Source of the DNA: Megaleporinus macrocephalus
Lineage: Eukaryota; Chordata; Actinopteri; Characiformes; Anostomidae
Assembly (NCBI GenBank): GCA_021613375.1
Contig: CM038702.1
Coordinates: 26,800,349-26,864,348, forward strand
Length of the DNA stretch: 64,000 bases
Direction: 5' to 3'
The notes beneath the pieces are model-generated. The model was not told the origin of the DNA, did no database searches, and worked only from the letters and a program-made list of their open reading frames with translations. How positions within the stretch are numbered: position 1 is the stretch's first letter; every line of letters starts with the position of its first letter. This document shows, piece by piece, positions 12,104 to 22,275 of this stretch. The position numbers and the translations under genes are program-made.

Positions 12104-12985
12104 GCTCCTTCTACTTACAAAATGATATGCTTTAATGAACTAAAACAATTCATATAAAATTACAGCATCATCAGCCATAAATGTAGCTTATAAGAGTCCC
12201 CATGTATTCTTAGACTCAAATAACCACAGAGCTGATTTGTGGCCTTCTTTCCATGATGCAATCGTGAGTCCTGACCTCAGTGCTGAACTGCTGATTGCTG
12301 AGGCAGACTTTCCAGCAGCTGTGTCTGAGCTTCCGCTTACTTTTTCTTGATTGCTTACACACATTTCCTGCAGTGTCTCTGCTCTCAGATGCTCACAAAC
12401 ATTTTTAAAACACTACATACATTTAGGAAATTCTCCCTCGTTGAGAGAAAAATGAACCTCTGGCTACACAATCATGAACTCTCTGCTAAAAACGACAAAT
12501 TCTCATCAAAATACCAAACACTTCTATCAAATGAGTTTCAACAACAAATCAGGATTTTCACTTTGCAAAGAAAAACTGAGCTGTCACAGTGAGTTTGCTG
12601 CTGTGTTTGGAAAAAAAATCAGATGAGCCGACTACAGTGCTTTATATCACTGTACTGAATTATTCATAGATGGCTTTATTATTTGTGTTTTGTAATGTTG
12701 ACAATGAGAAAAAAACACAAACAATAGGTGATCTAAAATAAACACCAGACTTTCAAATATGTAAAAAATAAACAAAGAGAGCAGCAAACAAAAGAAGACA
12801 ACAATGTGTTTTTGTAATAAATAAATAAATAATTAAATCAATTAATTAAATAAAGGTAACAATGCAGTCTATTATCTCTGTTCGGTCAAAAAAGTGACAA
12901 CACACAATGAGCTGTTTAGCCAAACACTTTTACTGCACTGACACAAGTAAATTAAAATCCTGAGCTTCAGATATTCTAAACTGTG
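12104..12985. other. Non-coding stretch without recognised features
   Basis: Contains one chance open frame at 12347-12592 (plus strand) and an AAAT-rich patch at 12817-12855. No homology is recognised. Confidence 0.45.
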
Positions 12986-13258
12986 TTTATTAAAAACACT
13001 CACCCTGTGTTTCCACTCACTGGCCACTTTATTAGAACCACCTACCTTGTACTCCCACTTACTGGCCACTTTATTAGAAACACCTATCTGGTACTTTCAC
13101 ATACTGGCCACTTTATTAGAAACATCTACCTTGTACATCCACTCACTGGCCACTTTATTAGAAACATCTACCTTGTACAACCACTCACTGGCCACTTTAT
13201 TAGAAACTTCTACCCTGCACTTCCACTTACTGGCCACTTTACAAGAAACATGAACCTC
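12986..13258 (+). repeat. 42-bp minisatellite, about 6.5 copies (GGCCACTTTATTAGAA family)
   Basis: TGGCCACTTTATTAGAA recurs exactly 42 bp apart at 13021, 13063, 13105 and on to about 13231. The rest of the unit is ACACCTACCTTGTACTTCCA-like. Because 42 is a multiple of three, a repetitive open frame runs across it; this is not a gene. A single unit in the opposite orientation (GTTTCTGATAAAATAGCCAG) lies just outside at about 13350-13380, giving a fold-back arrangement. Confidence 0.93.
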
Positions 13259-13530
13259 GCTGGCCTGTTTTTCCTTTTTTTGCTATTTCTAATACCATGA
13301 AGACTATATTTCAGTGTAGGACAGTTCTCAACAAAGTGCACCTATGTGGGTGGGGTTTCTGATAAAATAGCCAGTAAATGAATTTACAAGCAATGGGAAC
13401 CTCAATAAACTCAGTGTATATAAAATATAAAACATTATAGATTGTTTAAAGCTACAGCTCTGAAATCCCATTACACTGCACTGAGAGGCCTCCTACCTGG
13501 CCTGGTGTTAAACCCCTGCGCTAATTTAAT

Positions 13531-13638
13531 TTAGCCCCACTCTAGCTCCCTAACACAGTCTATATGAGATGTAAAGTTGACACGTAGAAGCTCCAGTCCA
13601 TCATAATCCATCTGCACTGGCATTAAGGCAATAGGCTC
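13531..13638 (-). repeat. 108-bp near-identical direct duplicate, copy 1
   Basis: Matches 14629-14736 with about three substitutions and no indels, in the same orientation 1098 bp apart. Read on the minus strand, both copies hold the same open frame ending in TAA, including MPVQMDYDGLELLRVNF here. No known protein is recognised. It may be a recent segmental duplication of intronic sequence, or two copies of an unclassified short repeat. Confidence 0.85.
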
Positions 13639-14214
13639 TGCTACAGCTGAACTAGCCACTGGAGTCACTACCCAAAGCAAACAGCACCAGGGCTAAATGA
13701 ACGGAAAATATCCCCCTTATCAGCTCTGCCATGACACAAATCTGCACAGCAGCAACATGACATGTGCGTCACTCATGCACTTCACAGAACGTTGCGGATC
13801 CAGGCGTTTTTTCTTCCCTTTTTTTTAATTGCCACCATTTCCTGACACCAGACTTCTTTCCACACAAGCCTAAGCCAGTGAATGCTTCTATATTTAGCCT
13901 AAGCCTACGTGCCATCTTGAATAGTGTAGCAGCATGCAGCTGAACTGGATCATGTTAAAGGAATAGCGAGTTACACAGTTTTCTCCTTGAACCAAGTGTA
14001 ATCAAGAAGCCAGGTTGTGTTTGGTGTGTGGAGTTCATCTTTTTCATTTCTGTGCTGGAACTAAGAGGGTAATGTGGCTAACAAGTCATGGAAGCCATGC
14101 TAACTCATTGCAGTGTTGCCTCAAATCCTGTTGATTTGTTAAGTAATCTCAATCACTTGAGATACATTTAGGTCTCAGCATGACTAATGATTCTGATTTT
14201 ACATTTGCTCAACT
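13639..14214. other. Non-coding stretch without recognised features
   Basis: Unique-looking sequence between the two duplicated segments. On the minus strand an open frame extends from about 13690 into duplicate copy 1 and is not shared by copy 2. Confidence 0.4.
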
Positions 14215-14355
14215 CTTTTCGTTTATACAAACCCTTAATTGTAACTATTCATTTTTATACAAACCTCAGTTGTAAATATGAATTTTTATACAAATTATAA
14301 CTATGAATTTTTATACAAACCTCAATTATAAGCATTCATTTTACGTAAACCTTAA
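14215..14355. repeat. Degenerate tandem repeat of about 33 bp, about 4 copies
   Basis: TTTTTATACAAACCTCAATT and close variants recur about every 30-36 bp, each followed by GTAACTATGAA-like sequence. Copies are decayed. Confidence 0.75.
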
Positions 14356-14628
14356 TAAAAAAAAAAAAGGTTGTGACAGAATGTGAAATGCAAATAAAGG
14401 TATTGACAAAATGTTAAATATTTGTTAAGAAAAAGCCACATGGCTGTGTAATCAGAGAGTGCAGGTGTTAGACTGGTCTGCCTGGTCAGTCACCCACTGA
14501 AAACGTTTGGTGCATTATAAAGAAAATACAACAGCAAAGTATGGTTGCACAGCCGATGAATGATAAAACTAATAACTAATGAATGACAAAAAACAAACTC
14601 TTTCACCCACTTTCTTAAAATGCCTCAG

Positions 14629-14736
14629 TTAGCCCCACTCTAGCTCCCTAACACAGTCTATATGAGATGTAAAGTTGACACGTAGAAGCTCCAGTCCATC
14701 ATAATCCATCCGCACTGGCATTAAGGCAAATGGCTC
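14629..14736 (-). repeat. 108-bp near-identical direct duplicate, copy 2
   Basis: Second copy of 13531-13638. The minus-strand frame reads MPVRMDYDGLELLRVNF with one Q-to-R change and one I-to-F change upstream of it, and keeps the TAA stop. Flanks on both sides are unrelated to those of copy 1, so the duplicated unit has sharp limits. Confidence 0.85.
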
Positions 14737-15734
14737 AGTATCTTTGTGTTTTGTTGTTAAAAAGAAAGATGATGTAACCCGGTGGTAAATACATGTCTGT
14801 CTCATATTTACTTCATGTTGCAAGCATCAAATTTGGATTGAGCATAAAGCCATAACACTAAAGCCACCTCTGTGCCTTGACCACCTTTACCAGAGCAAAA
14901 GGTTTTGCCCACTAAAACGCTAGCATTGCTGAGTGGTTGCCAACTATTACTGCATGCTGGTTGGTTAGCATATTACTCTTACTAGCAGGGAAACTTCAAG
15001 GACAAGGGCAAGGGAGGTCTTGCTCTCAGTACTGATGCAACATTTGTGTATGAATGAATGATCCCAAACCTCATTAAGTTTCTTATTTACATTCAGAATG
15101 GAGAAAGAGGAAACGCTCACATCGCATTCCTTTTTGCATTCATTATTTCCGAGATGAGATGACGAAACAATGAGAGCTATTAAACACGATCAATAAATAA
15201 ACAAACACATCAGGAAATCAATAAAGTCTGACAGATGGAGCATGTTTTCTGTTGCCATTCCTTTCAGGACAGGCTCTATAAATGTTCAAATTATTACGAA
15301 TCAGAAATGAATGAGCTGGTTAGAAAATGTAAGTGATGAACACGTTGGGTTTTCTCATGCAGCTTTTCTGATGAAGTGCAATTAAAGGTATAATCGTGAA
15401 AAGGCTGTAGACATAGAGTTGACTGTAACTGTAAAGCATACAAAGGGGTGTAGACTCACAGTGCAATTCAAGGTGAATAGCCATAAACAATCCTTTTATA
15501 CACACAGTTTAATTATGTAAAAATAAGCAGTTAGGAGGAAAAACATCTTGTGTCTAGGAAATAAAGGATCTGCTTTATGAAAATTCATGAAAAAATCAGG
15601 ACAATCCTAGACAGGTTGCAACTTTTCTGGTGCAGCATAACAATGAAAATGCAAAACCTTAGAGAAACACTGGAAATGGGAGTGGCATATGTCTGGAAAT
15701 CAACCATGAAAATGTGATTTAAAACAAGTTTGAG
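14737..15734. other. Non-coding stretch without recognised features
   Basis: No array, transposon end or coding frame is supported in this intronic stretch. Confidence 0.45.
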
Positions 15735-15830
15735 GGGCCACAGTCCAGCACTGAGTGATTTCCTTGCTTAAATAAACCCGATTTAATTCATCAGTTAACT
15801 ACCAGGTTTAATAGATGTGTTTGCACATGG
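15735..15830. repeat. Fragment of a dispersed fish repeat
   Basis: CCAGCACTGAGTGATTTCCT, TGCTTAAATAAACCCGATTT and AATTCATCAGTTAACTACCA follow the pattern of the fragment at 8046-8135, here somewhat longer. Confidence 0.4.
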
Positions 15831-15945
15831 ACCACACTACTTCAGAGGGATGTTTATCAATCTGCCCATGTTATAATTATATTTCTATCAGATGTATTAA
15901 AGTAAAAAGATTTTCTCATTTGAAAGAAAAATATTTGCATGTATG

Positions 15946-15951
15946 ACTCAC
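15946..15951 (-). other. Splice donor of the synaptotagmin exon
   Basis: GTGAGT on the minus strand directly follows the last exon base at 15952. Using it gives a phase-1 intron that splits a leucine codon (C|TN), as expected between the KIP and PPW residues of synaptotagmins. Reading through instead gives an unrelated tail (RESYMQIFFF). Confidence 0.8.
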
Positions 15952-16136
15952 GAGGTATTTTGTTGAGCTCATTCATGAACTTGTCTTTGAGTTTGGAGAA
16001 GGCCTCATCCTTCGGACCCCCGCTTCCAGGGGTGGCAGGTTCTGTGCTGTTAGAGCGGGTCTCAGGCCCTGCGCTGGGGGCCGGGTTTCCCACCAAAGCT
16101 TCCCTCCGACTCATGGCTATGGCAGCCAGGCACAAG
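15952..16136 (-). CDS. syt1: Synaptotagmin-1-like first coding exon (5' UTR tail plus codons 1-54)
   Basis: Synaptotagmin-1 is the synaptic-vesicle calcium sensor that triggers fast transmitter release. This exon encodes its lumenal N-terminus only. Seen: after a polypyrimidine tract and AG ending at 16137, 22 bases of leader precede ATG at 16114-16112 (G at -3). The frame runs 54 codons plus one base to 15952, where GTGAGT follows. Residues 22-24 are N-S-T, a glycosylation sequon at the place of the known lumenal sequon of mammalian Syt1. Residues 36-54 include DEAFSKLKDKFMNELNKIP, matching the juxtamembrane stretch of Syt1/Syt2. The exon ends with the first base of the leucine codon expected before the PPW start of the membrane helix, in the family's usual phase. 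A TTG seven codons upstream is in frame, but there is no upstream ATG, so the start is clear. The membrane, linker and C2A/C2B exons are absent and should lie below position 1. The SNSTEPATPG segment favours syt1 over syt2; which teleost syt1 paralogue is unknown. Confidence 0.88.
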
Positions 16137-16160
16137 CTGAGAGATAGATAGAGGGACAGG
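16137..16160 (-). other. Splice acceptor of the synaptotagmin exon
   Basis: Read on the minus strand, the 24 bases before the exon are pyrimidine-rich (CCTGTCCCTCTATCTATCTC) and end in AG at 16138-16137. This fits a strong 3' splice site. It implies an upstream non-coding exon at a higher coordinate, as in synaptotagmin-1 genes of other vertebrates. I could not identify that exon. Confidence 0.75.
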
Positions 16161-16835
16161 TTACATTAGATACATTTTATTTTATCGTGGAAAGCGGTGC
16201 ATACAAATGAGTTCATGTGACACACATGTTATTACAAGTTTGTTTTATTTACACACATTTTATGAGATGTAAAACAGGTGCCTTATAAAATTCTCATCTT
16301 ACATGTACATGATGAATTAGTGACTATATCAGAAATGCCATTTAAAGAGAACACACAGCACAAACAACAGTTTATAGAGAGGACCCATAACAGACTGTGA
16401 GTGTCAGAGAGATGCAGATATGAGTACACGCAGTGACCTTTGCCTTCTCTTTTGTACGAAGTAGCAGATGAATGAAGGCAGCTGTGTAAACATCACATCC
16501 CACACACACTCCTGTACAAAATTACACTCTGCCATGTAACACTCACACATAAGTTGCACTGCCCTCACACACTGAGGGTCCAAAGTTTCAAGGCACCTTG
16601 TCTTCTTTTCCCAATAATGTTCTATTTTACCGTTAAGTCAGACTGTTCATGGGCTGCCTGTTTCTCCTAATACATCATAAAAAGGTGAGTCCCTATAGAA
16701 TGAGGATGAATCCCAGTATATTTCCAGTATATTTCCAGAATATTTCCATATTATTTTCCAGAGAATCGTTTGTGCCGCCCACATGCCCAGAAATACTGCA
16801 ATAAAAATAGTCTTCCATCTCTTTCTGTTCCCCTT
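16161..16835. other. Non-coding stretch upstream of the exon
   Basis: No second exon is recognisable. TATTTCCAGTA/ATATTTCCAGAAT is repeated three to four times at about 16717-16760 as a small local tandem repeat. Confidence 0.45.
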
Positions 16836-16882
16836 TTCTATTCTATTCTATTCTATTCTATTCTATTCTATTCTATTCTATT
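16836..16882. repeat. (TTCTA)n microsatellite
   Basis: About nine perfect pentanucleotide copies. Confidence 0.95.
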
Positions 16883-17040
16883 GCCTCTCTCTTCCCTTCC
16901 TTCTGTCTTTCTTTTTCTTGCTTCTTTTTCAGTCCTACCTTCTCTCTCACTCCCTCACATTTCTCTCTCTCTCAATCTCTCCCACTCTTTGTTTTGTTTT
17001 CATTTGTATTCTTGTATTCTTGCGTCTGTCTTTCTTTAAC
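16883..17040. repeat. Pyrimidine-rich tract (plus strand)
   Basis: C and T make up most bases, in CTCTCT/TTCTTT words, directly after the pentanucleotide run. Overlapping leucine/serine/phenylalanine-rich open frames here are composition artefacts. Confidence 0.8.
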
Positions 17041-17797
17041 TGCTTTACAAACATTTCTGAAGGTTTCTCCTCTCTCCTACTTTTGGACCACCTTACTGGA
17101 AATGGTTCCCACTCGCTCTCTTACTCCTCTGTAATCACTTGTGCTTGAACTCATCTGTAATTACTCCACTGTTCTACTACACACTCAGCTGGAATAATCA
17201 CACACTGGGCGAGTTCAGCAGCGACTCGGGATCATACAGTCATAAAGATTACTGAGGTACTGGAGCGGATCCTGAGCAGTGTTTTAGGATTGGCCGGGTT
17301 GAATTGTTGTTAGTCAATAATGTTTTTTCAAAGTTGATTGCATTCTATTTTTTTCCTCCATCTGTGATCGTCTGTATTTTGGCGCTGGGCTAGGTGTGCG
17401 TGTGCATACTCATCGTCTCTCTGCAGGAGGTTGGCTGTAGAGACAATAGATCTTGTTATTGCTGCTGTTCTGGGCAGGTTGTCATCATCGTGCTCAGGTC
17501 GCTATGGTGACAGCAGGGATAACGGCTCACGGTGCATATGGAGTGTGTGTGTTTGTGAGTGGGGGTGTGTTTGAGTTTAACGATGATGTATCGCTTTACA
17601 ATGACAAAAATGTAGCACTTTAAATGCAGTCGACTTGCTGTGGATGAGTAAGCGTGAATCTGACCTTTATTTCAGTACAGCAGTCAGTTAAACCATTTTC
17701 AACTTCTTTTACATTTGCAATGATTGAACTTTGTATGAACATGAATAAAGACATTCATACATGAATCAGATATGTTACACCACTGCAGTAAGTGATA
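17041..17797. other. Non-coding stretch without recognised features
   Basis: Unique-looking sequence, with moderately GC-balanced parts at 17380-17530. Nothing specific can be supported. Confidence 0.45.
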
Positions 17798-18480
17798 AAA
17801 CTCACTGACCACTTTGTTACAAACACCTACCTTGTACTTCCACTCACTGGCCACTTTATTAGAAACACCTACCATGTATCTCCACTCACTGACTACTTTA
17901 TTATAAACACCTACCTTGTACTTCCATTCACGGGCCACTTTATTAGAAACCCCTACCATGTATCTCCACACACTGGCCACTTTATTACAAACACCTACTT
18001 TGTACTTCCATTCACTGGCCACTTTATTAGAAACCCCTACCATGTATCTCCACATACTGGCCACTTTATTACAAGCACCTACCTTGTACTTCCATTCACT
18101 GGCCACTTTATTAGAAACACCTACTTTACTGGCCACTCACTGGCCACTTTATTAGAAACCCCTACCATGTATCTCCACACACTGGCCACTTTATTACAAA
18201 CACCTACCTTGTACTTCCATTCAGTGGCCACTTTATTAGAAACCCCTACCATGTATCTCCACACACTGGCCACTTTATTACAAACACCTACCTTGTACTT
18301 CCATTCACTGGCCACTTTATTAGAAACCCCTACCATGTATCTCCACACACTGGCCACTTTATTACAAGCACCTACCTTGTACTTCCATTCATTGGCCACT
18401 TTATTAGAAACACCTACTTTATAGTTCCACTCACTGGCCACTTTATTAGAAACCCCTACTTTATAGTTCCACTCACTATA
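17798..18480 (+). repeat. 42-bp minisatellite, about 16 copies, organised as 84-bp dimers
   Basis: Two unit types alternate. Type A carries ATGTATCTCCACACACTGGC with TTATTACAAACACC; type B carries TTGTACTTCCATTCACTGGC with TTATTAGAAACCCC. The A-B dimer is 84 bp and is repeated through most of the array. A truncated unit sits at about 18121-18142. The array ends at about 18470 in a small inverted unit (ATGGAAGTACAAGG). The long repetitive open frames on both strands here are by-products of the 42-bp period. Confidence 0.95.
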
Positions 18481-18601
18481 TGGAAGTACAAGGCTCACTA
18501 TTATATTTATATATGTATAGTTTAGCAACTCAATACAGCTGTGTCATAACACAGATAGTGCGCTGCTTTATCTATGATTTTTGTTTTATTTTTATTTTAT
18601 G

Positions 18602-18604
<3 letters not shown>

Positions 18605-18662
<58 letters not shown>
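18605..18662. repeat. (GA)n microsatellite
   Basis: Twenty-nine uninterrupted GA dinucleotides. Confidence 0.97.
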
Positions 18663-18665
<3 letters not shown>

Positions 18666-19531
18666 AAATAGAATTAAATTCAGTTTAAATAAACAATTTC
18701 AGAATTGTACTGAGAAGGGATAATTATCTGTCGATGCTGAATGGCAACGTCACAGTTTGACTCCCAGACACCAGGTTTGATAGTGACCCAACCTGATTCA
18801 GTCTGATTTGTAAACAGCACACGATCCCATCTTCATCACAACTTCCTATAGCGCTTATGCTTTTCCTAGAGTCTCCAGGTTTTTGGTTGCCTCTTCAGTA
18901 AACAAACTGTCCTTGAATCCTCGTGTTTAATATATCTTATGAACTAATGAGCTGCTTTCAGTCAGTCAAACCATTTGTGTACAGAAAGGAGTTTGATTAG
19001 TTCAGATTACCCTCATATAACTGCTGGTTACATGTTCAGGTACTTGTGATTATTGATAATTAAAAAAAGATTGCCACTGTAATTTTTAATTGTAGAAAAA
19101 GAAATACAGATGTAATAATGTCACAGGGTTTAACATGACACCAACAGTACACACTGCATTTGAACACTAGGACGATGCAAATGTAAATTCTTCATGTGGA
19201 TAAACTAAATATTTCATTGCTGTGAATGGAATGAGGGATGCAGGGATAGAGAAAGTGCAGAAATGGGATGTGGATAGCGAAAGAGGGGCGTATAGGGAGA
19301 ATGAATGTGTAGAGAGTCAGGGTGAGTAGAGAGAGTGAGACATGTATAGAAAGAGAGAGAGCAGGGTGTGTAGAGAAAGGAGTTCATGGCTGGAGCAGGT
19401 TTGAGCATCATCAGGACTGACAGCAGCTCCTGGTGACACTTGAAAGGAGTCGTGCAGTTTCAGGAGCCGAGTGTCATTCTGGGCATGTGGGCGGCTGGCA
19501 GGCCCACTGAACTCTGGGAAGACTGAGGAGG
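18663..19531. other. Non-coding stretch without recognised features
   Basis: Purine-rich words with AGAGAG/GTGTAG occur at 19230-19380 but no defined repeat. No coding segment is supported. Confidence 0.45.

Positions 19532-19583
<52 letters not shown>
19532..19583. repeat. (TG)n microsatellite
   Basis: Twenty-six TG dinucleotides without interruption. Confidence 0.97.
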
Positions 19584-19587
<4 letters not shown>

Positions 19588-19934
19588 CTGTTTGCTCTTG
19601 TGCTCTCTCTGAATGGCACTAATGCACACCTGTAAAGTTTAGCTTGCTTTCTGCAAAGTGAGTCAGAGTTTTACATAAAAGAGCTGCCACAAAAAAGCCT
19701 GTAATTACTCATACAAGGTAAGAGCTACAGAAGAATGCCCATTAGGCTACATTTGCATGTACAGGGACAAAAGAAAGTGTCTTCAATTACATGCCAGAAG
19801 CAGCATGAGTGAGACCTAGGGGCGATCACGGTCACCGTGTAACAATAAGCTGCACAGCAGTTGCTAAAGGTCCTTTCAGTCAAATCAAACACCGCAAAAA
19901 AATAAAATGTTATACTGTTATACACAAAACACAT
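19584..19934. other. Non-coding stretch without recognised features
   Basis: No repeat or coding signal is recognised. Confidence 0.45.
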
Positions 19935-20560
19935 CTTTAACCAACATCATCATTCTCTTAGAAATTTAAACATTCTCTATCGAACACCAGAATTCTTCAA
20001 CAAACACCATTATCCTCCACCAAATACCATCGTCCTTCAACGCCATTTTCCATCCAACACCATCATTCTTCAACACTATCATTCTCCAACAAATACCAAC
20101 ATTCTTCAACAAACACCCTTATTCCCCACCACACACCATTGTTCACAACCAAACACCTTCACTCTTCATCAAACACCAGTATTTTCCCAAAAATGGAATA
20201 CCAATTTTCTCCAAAAAGGACCACCGTTGTCCACCAAACCCATCATTCCTTAACACCACAATTTTCAACCAATCACTCACCATCACCCTCCATCAAACAC
20301 CATAATTCCTTAAAAAAACACTAACATTCTTCACCAAATACCAACATTCTCCAACACCATCAGTGTCCACCAAACACAATCATTCTCCAGCACCATCACT
20401 GCCCACCAAACACCATCATTCTCCAGCACCATCACTGTCCACCAAACACCATCATTCTTCAACACCATTATTGTCAATCAGTCATTCTCCAACACATGCC
20501 AACAATCTCCAACGAACACCAACATTCTTCAAGAAACATTTTTTTCCAACAAATGCCATT
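19935..20560. repeat. Degenerate 20-bp minisatellite (about 30 units)
   Basis: Built of the same AACACCATCATTCTCCA(A/G)CA word as 9165-10145. Around 20350-20470 the variant CACCATCACTGTCCACCAAA forms a short, better conserved 40-bp dimer (CACCAAACACCATCATTCTC plus CAGCACCATCACTGTC). Histidine/proline/serine-rich open frames here are by-products. Confidence 0.87.
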
Positions 20561-20824
20561 CCTCTCTGTCTCTCAGAACATTCCAAGAGCTTATGGCCTA
20601 TCCTTCAAGCTCAGCTCTGTGTAAAAAAGCAATGATATCTTCATGTGAGTGGAAAAGGTTGGTCTGAATAGAGGTTTGCTTGTGTTGTGAGAAGCACAAA
20701 AGCATCTTTGAGCTTCTCACTGCCCGATACTAGGGAATCTCTGATCATATCTCCATTTCAAGTGAAGCCAATGCTTTCTGCATCTTTTTTTAAATCCTGT
20801 AGGCTTCTACTGAATTATTTATTT

Positions 20825-20827
<3 letters not shown>
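20561..20827. other. Spacer between the 20-bp array and the CA repeat
   Basis: Unique-looking sequence with no recognised feature. Confidence 0.45.

Positions 20828-20910
<83 letters not shown>
20828..20910. repeat. (CA)n microsatellite
   Basis: Forty-one CA dinucleotides without interruption, one of the longest simple repeats in the window. Confidence 0.97.
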
Positions 20911-20912
<2 letters not shown>

Positions 20913-21210
20913 GATTTACTGATGTGCAAGGATATTACAACTCAGCGGTGACCTTTAACACAATGGCCAGAGAATATCTGTTCTGCTTTTCAAAATAAAC
21001 ACCCCTGAAGTCGATCTATTTCTCATCAGCACAAACAGCTTTATGAATAGAGCCCAGTCATTCTATTGTATAAGAAACCAGCGCTTATGAATAAAAATAC
21101 AAAGAGAAAGCAATGACATACAGAAGAAGGCAGTCGATGACGAGTCTTCCTGCTTTTTGTAACGTTTTCTGTTCATCTATAGTAGATGAAATACCCAAAT
21201 CAAAACAACA
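20911..21210. other. Non-coding stretch without recognised features
   Basis: No recognised feature. Confidence 0.4.
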
Positions 21211-21310
21211 TTCAACTCAGTTAAGTTCAATTTTATTTGTATTTTGGCTTTTATAGTAGACTTTAGGCAGCCTGTCCATGAATGTAGATGCTGTTCTCTA
21301 TGTAGGAGGG
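21211..21310. repeat. Fragment of a dispersed fish repeat (TTCAATTTTATTTGTAT type)
   Basis: AAGTTCAATTTTATTTGTAT matches the start of a very common fish interspersed repeat that continues with a GCGCTTTT phrase; here it continues TTTGGCTTTTATAGTAGACT. The partner fragment is at 22160-22275. Confidence 0.45.
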
Positions 21311-22159
21311 GTGGTTTTTGCTCTGGACAAAGGTGGGCAGCCGATTAGGGCCCCCATGAGCAAAGGAAAATTAGACATACTATATGTGTTGATATTCTAT
21401 TCTGAAATATATTTATATGTTTCAATACAGCTACGCCACCACCTTCCACCATGATTTAGATTAAAATCCTATCTTGTTACATAACACAATCTCGTGAAGA
21501 CCGACTGATGCAGAAAACACACTGATTTTGGAAAGGAGGTGTTTAGAGGAACATTTCTAAACACAACAGCAAGTGAGTTCAGATGTAGTATCACTAAGCC
21601 TTTAAGATACCTACACCGAGCAAATGAGCTTATAAAGTCAAAACACAAATAATCACAGACCTATCAGAGCTTTAGGCTTCAGGGTAAATTTGCTACACTA
21701 TTGTCTTAAAAACAATACACAAAACAAATATTTTTCATTTACCTCCAACTTTCAGTATTGTGATAGCCATTAATATGTGAGCTGTCAAAAATTAAAAGTA
21801 TTTTAGTCTCAAACGAGGTGTTGCATCATGCTCTTCGGCTTACAGCTAGTGTAGACAGCTTAACAGGTTTTGTTGTTGTTGATTTCTTTTTATCCTGGGA
21901 CATAGTGAATGAGAGAGGTATGGAAAAGTTTGTCACTACACTGACAAAGCCAACTTTGTTTATTCAAACACAACAGAGAGCTGCACCAGCTCAGCAGACC
22001 ACAATAATGCTAAGGTGAAGGTAATACCAGGAATAAATAATCAATCCATGTTACCCAGTACCAAATGATCTTACTATACTGGCAGATAATTTGACTTAAA
22101 AATAAAATGGCTTTATAATGTCTATACATAAATGAAATAATCTCATAGCCCATTCCTCT
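21311..22159. other. Non-coding stretch, perhaps interior of an old repeat
   Basis: Lies between two fragments that could belong to one ancient element, but its sequence is not recognisable. No coding frame is supported. Confidence 0.35.
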
Positions 22160-22275
22160 CTTTTAGACAGGAACCCCAGAAGCACTAAATCCACCTCTGC
22201 TATAGCATCAGAGACTCCTAAGAACATAAGAAAGAAAGAGGAACCCATCCTCCTCTGGGTCTCACCAGATACAAG
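22160..22275. repeat. Fragment of a dispersed fish repeat (GGAACCCATCCTCCTCTGGG type)
   Basis: GAGGAACCCATCCTCCTCTG followed by GGTCTCACCAGATACA is the typical right-hand part of the common fish repeat whose left part begins TTCAATTTTATTTGTAT. Confidence 0.5.

Larger units (their letters stand above)
1..15951 (-). other. Inferred synaptotagmin intron 3' of the first coding exon (partial)
   Basis: On the minus strand the donor at 15951 opens an intron with no recognisable partner exon down to position 1. I looked for the reverse complement of the next synaptotagmin exon (PPWALIAIA and the lysine-rich linker) and saw none. The intron is therefore at least 15.9 kb. It holds the repeats listed separately. 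That the whole stretch is intron is an inference. Confidence 0.65.

Noticed and set aside
1..15951. A second synaptotagmin exon (membrane span PPWALIAIA and lysine-rich linker)
   Set aside because: I looked for its reverse-complement pattern and saw no match, so it is taken to lie outside the window.
17699..18528. Long repetitive open frames on both strands (for example 17792-18424)
   Set aside because: The 42-bp unit is a multiple of three, so any stop-free frame persists; both strands are open, and the same unit occurs elsewhere as a transposon end.
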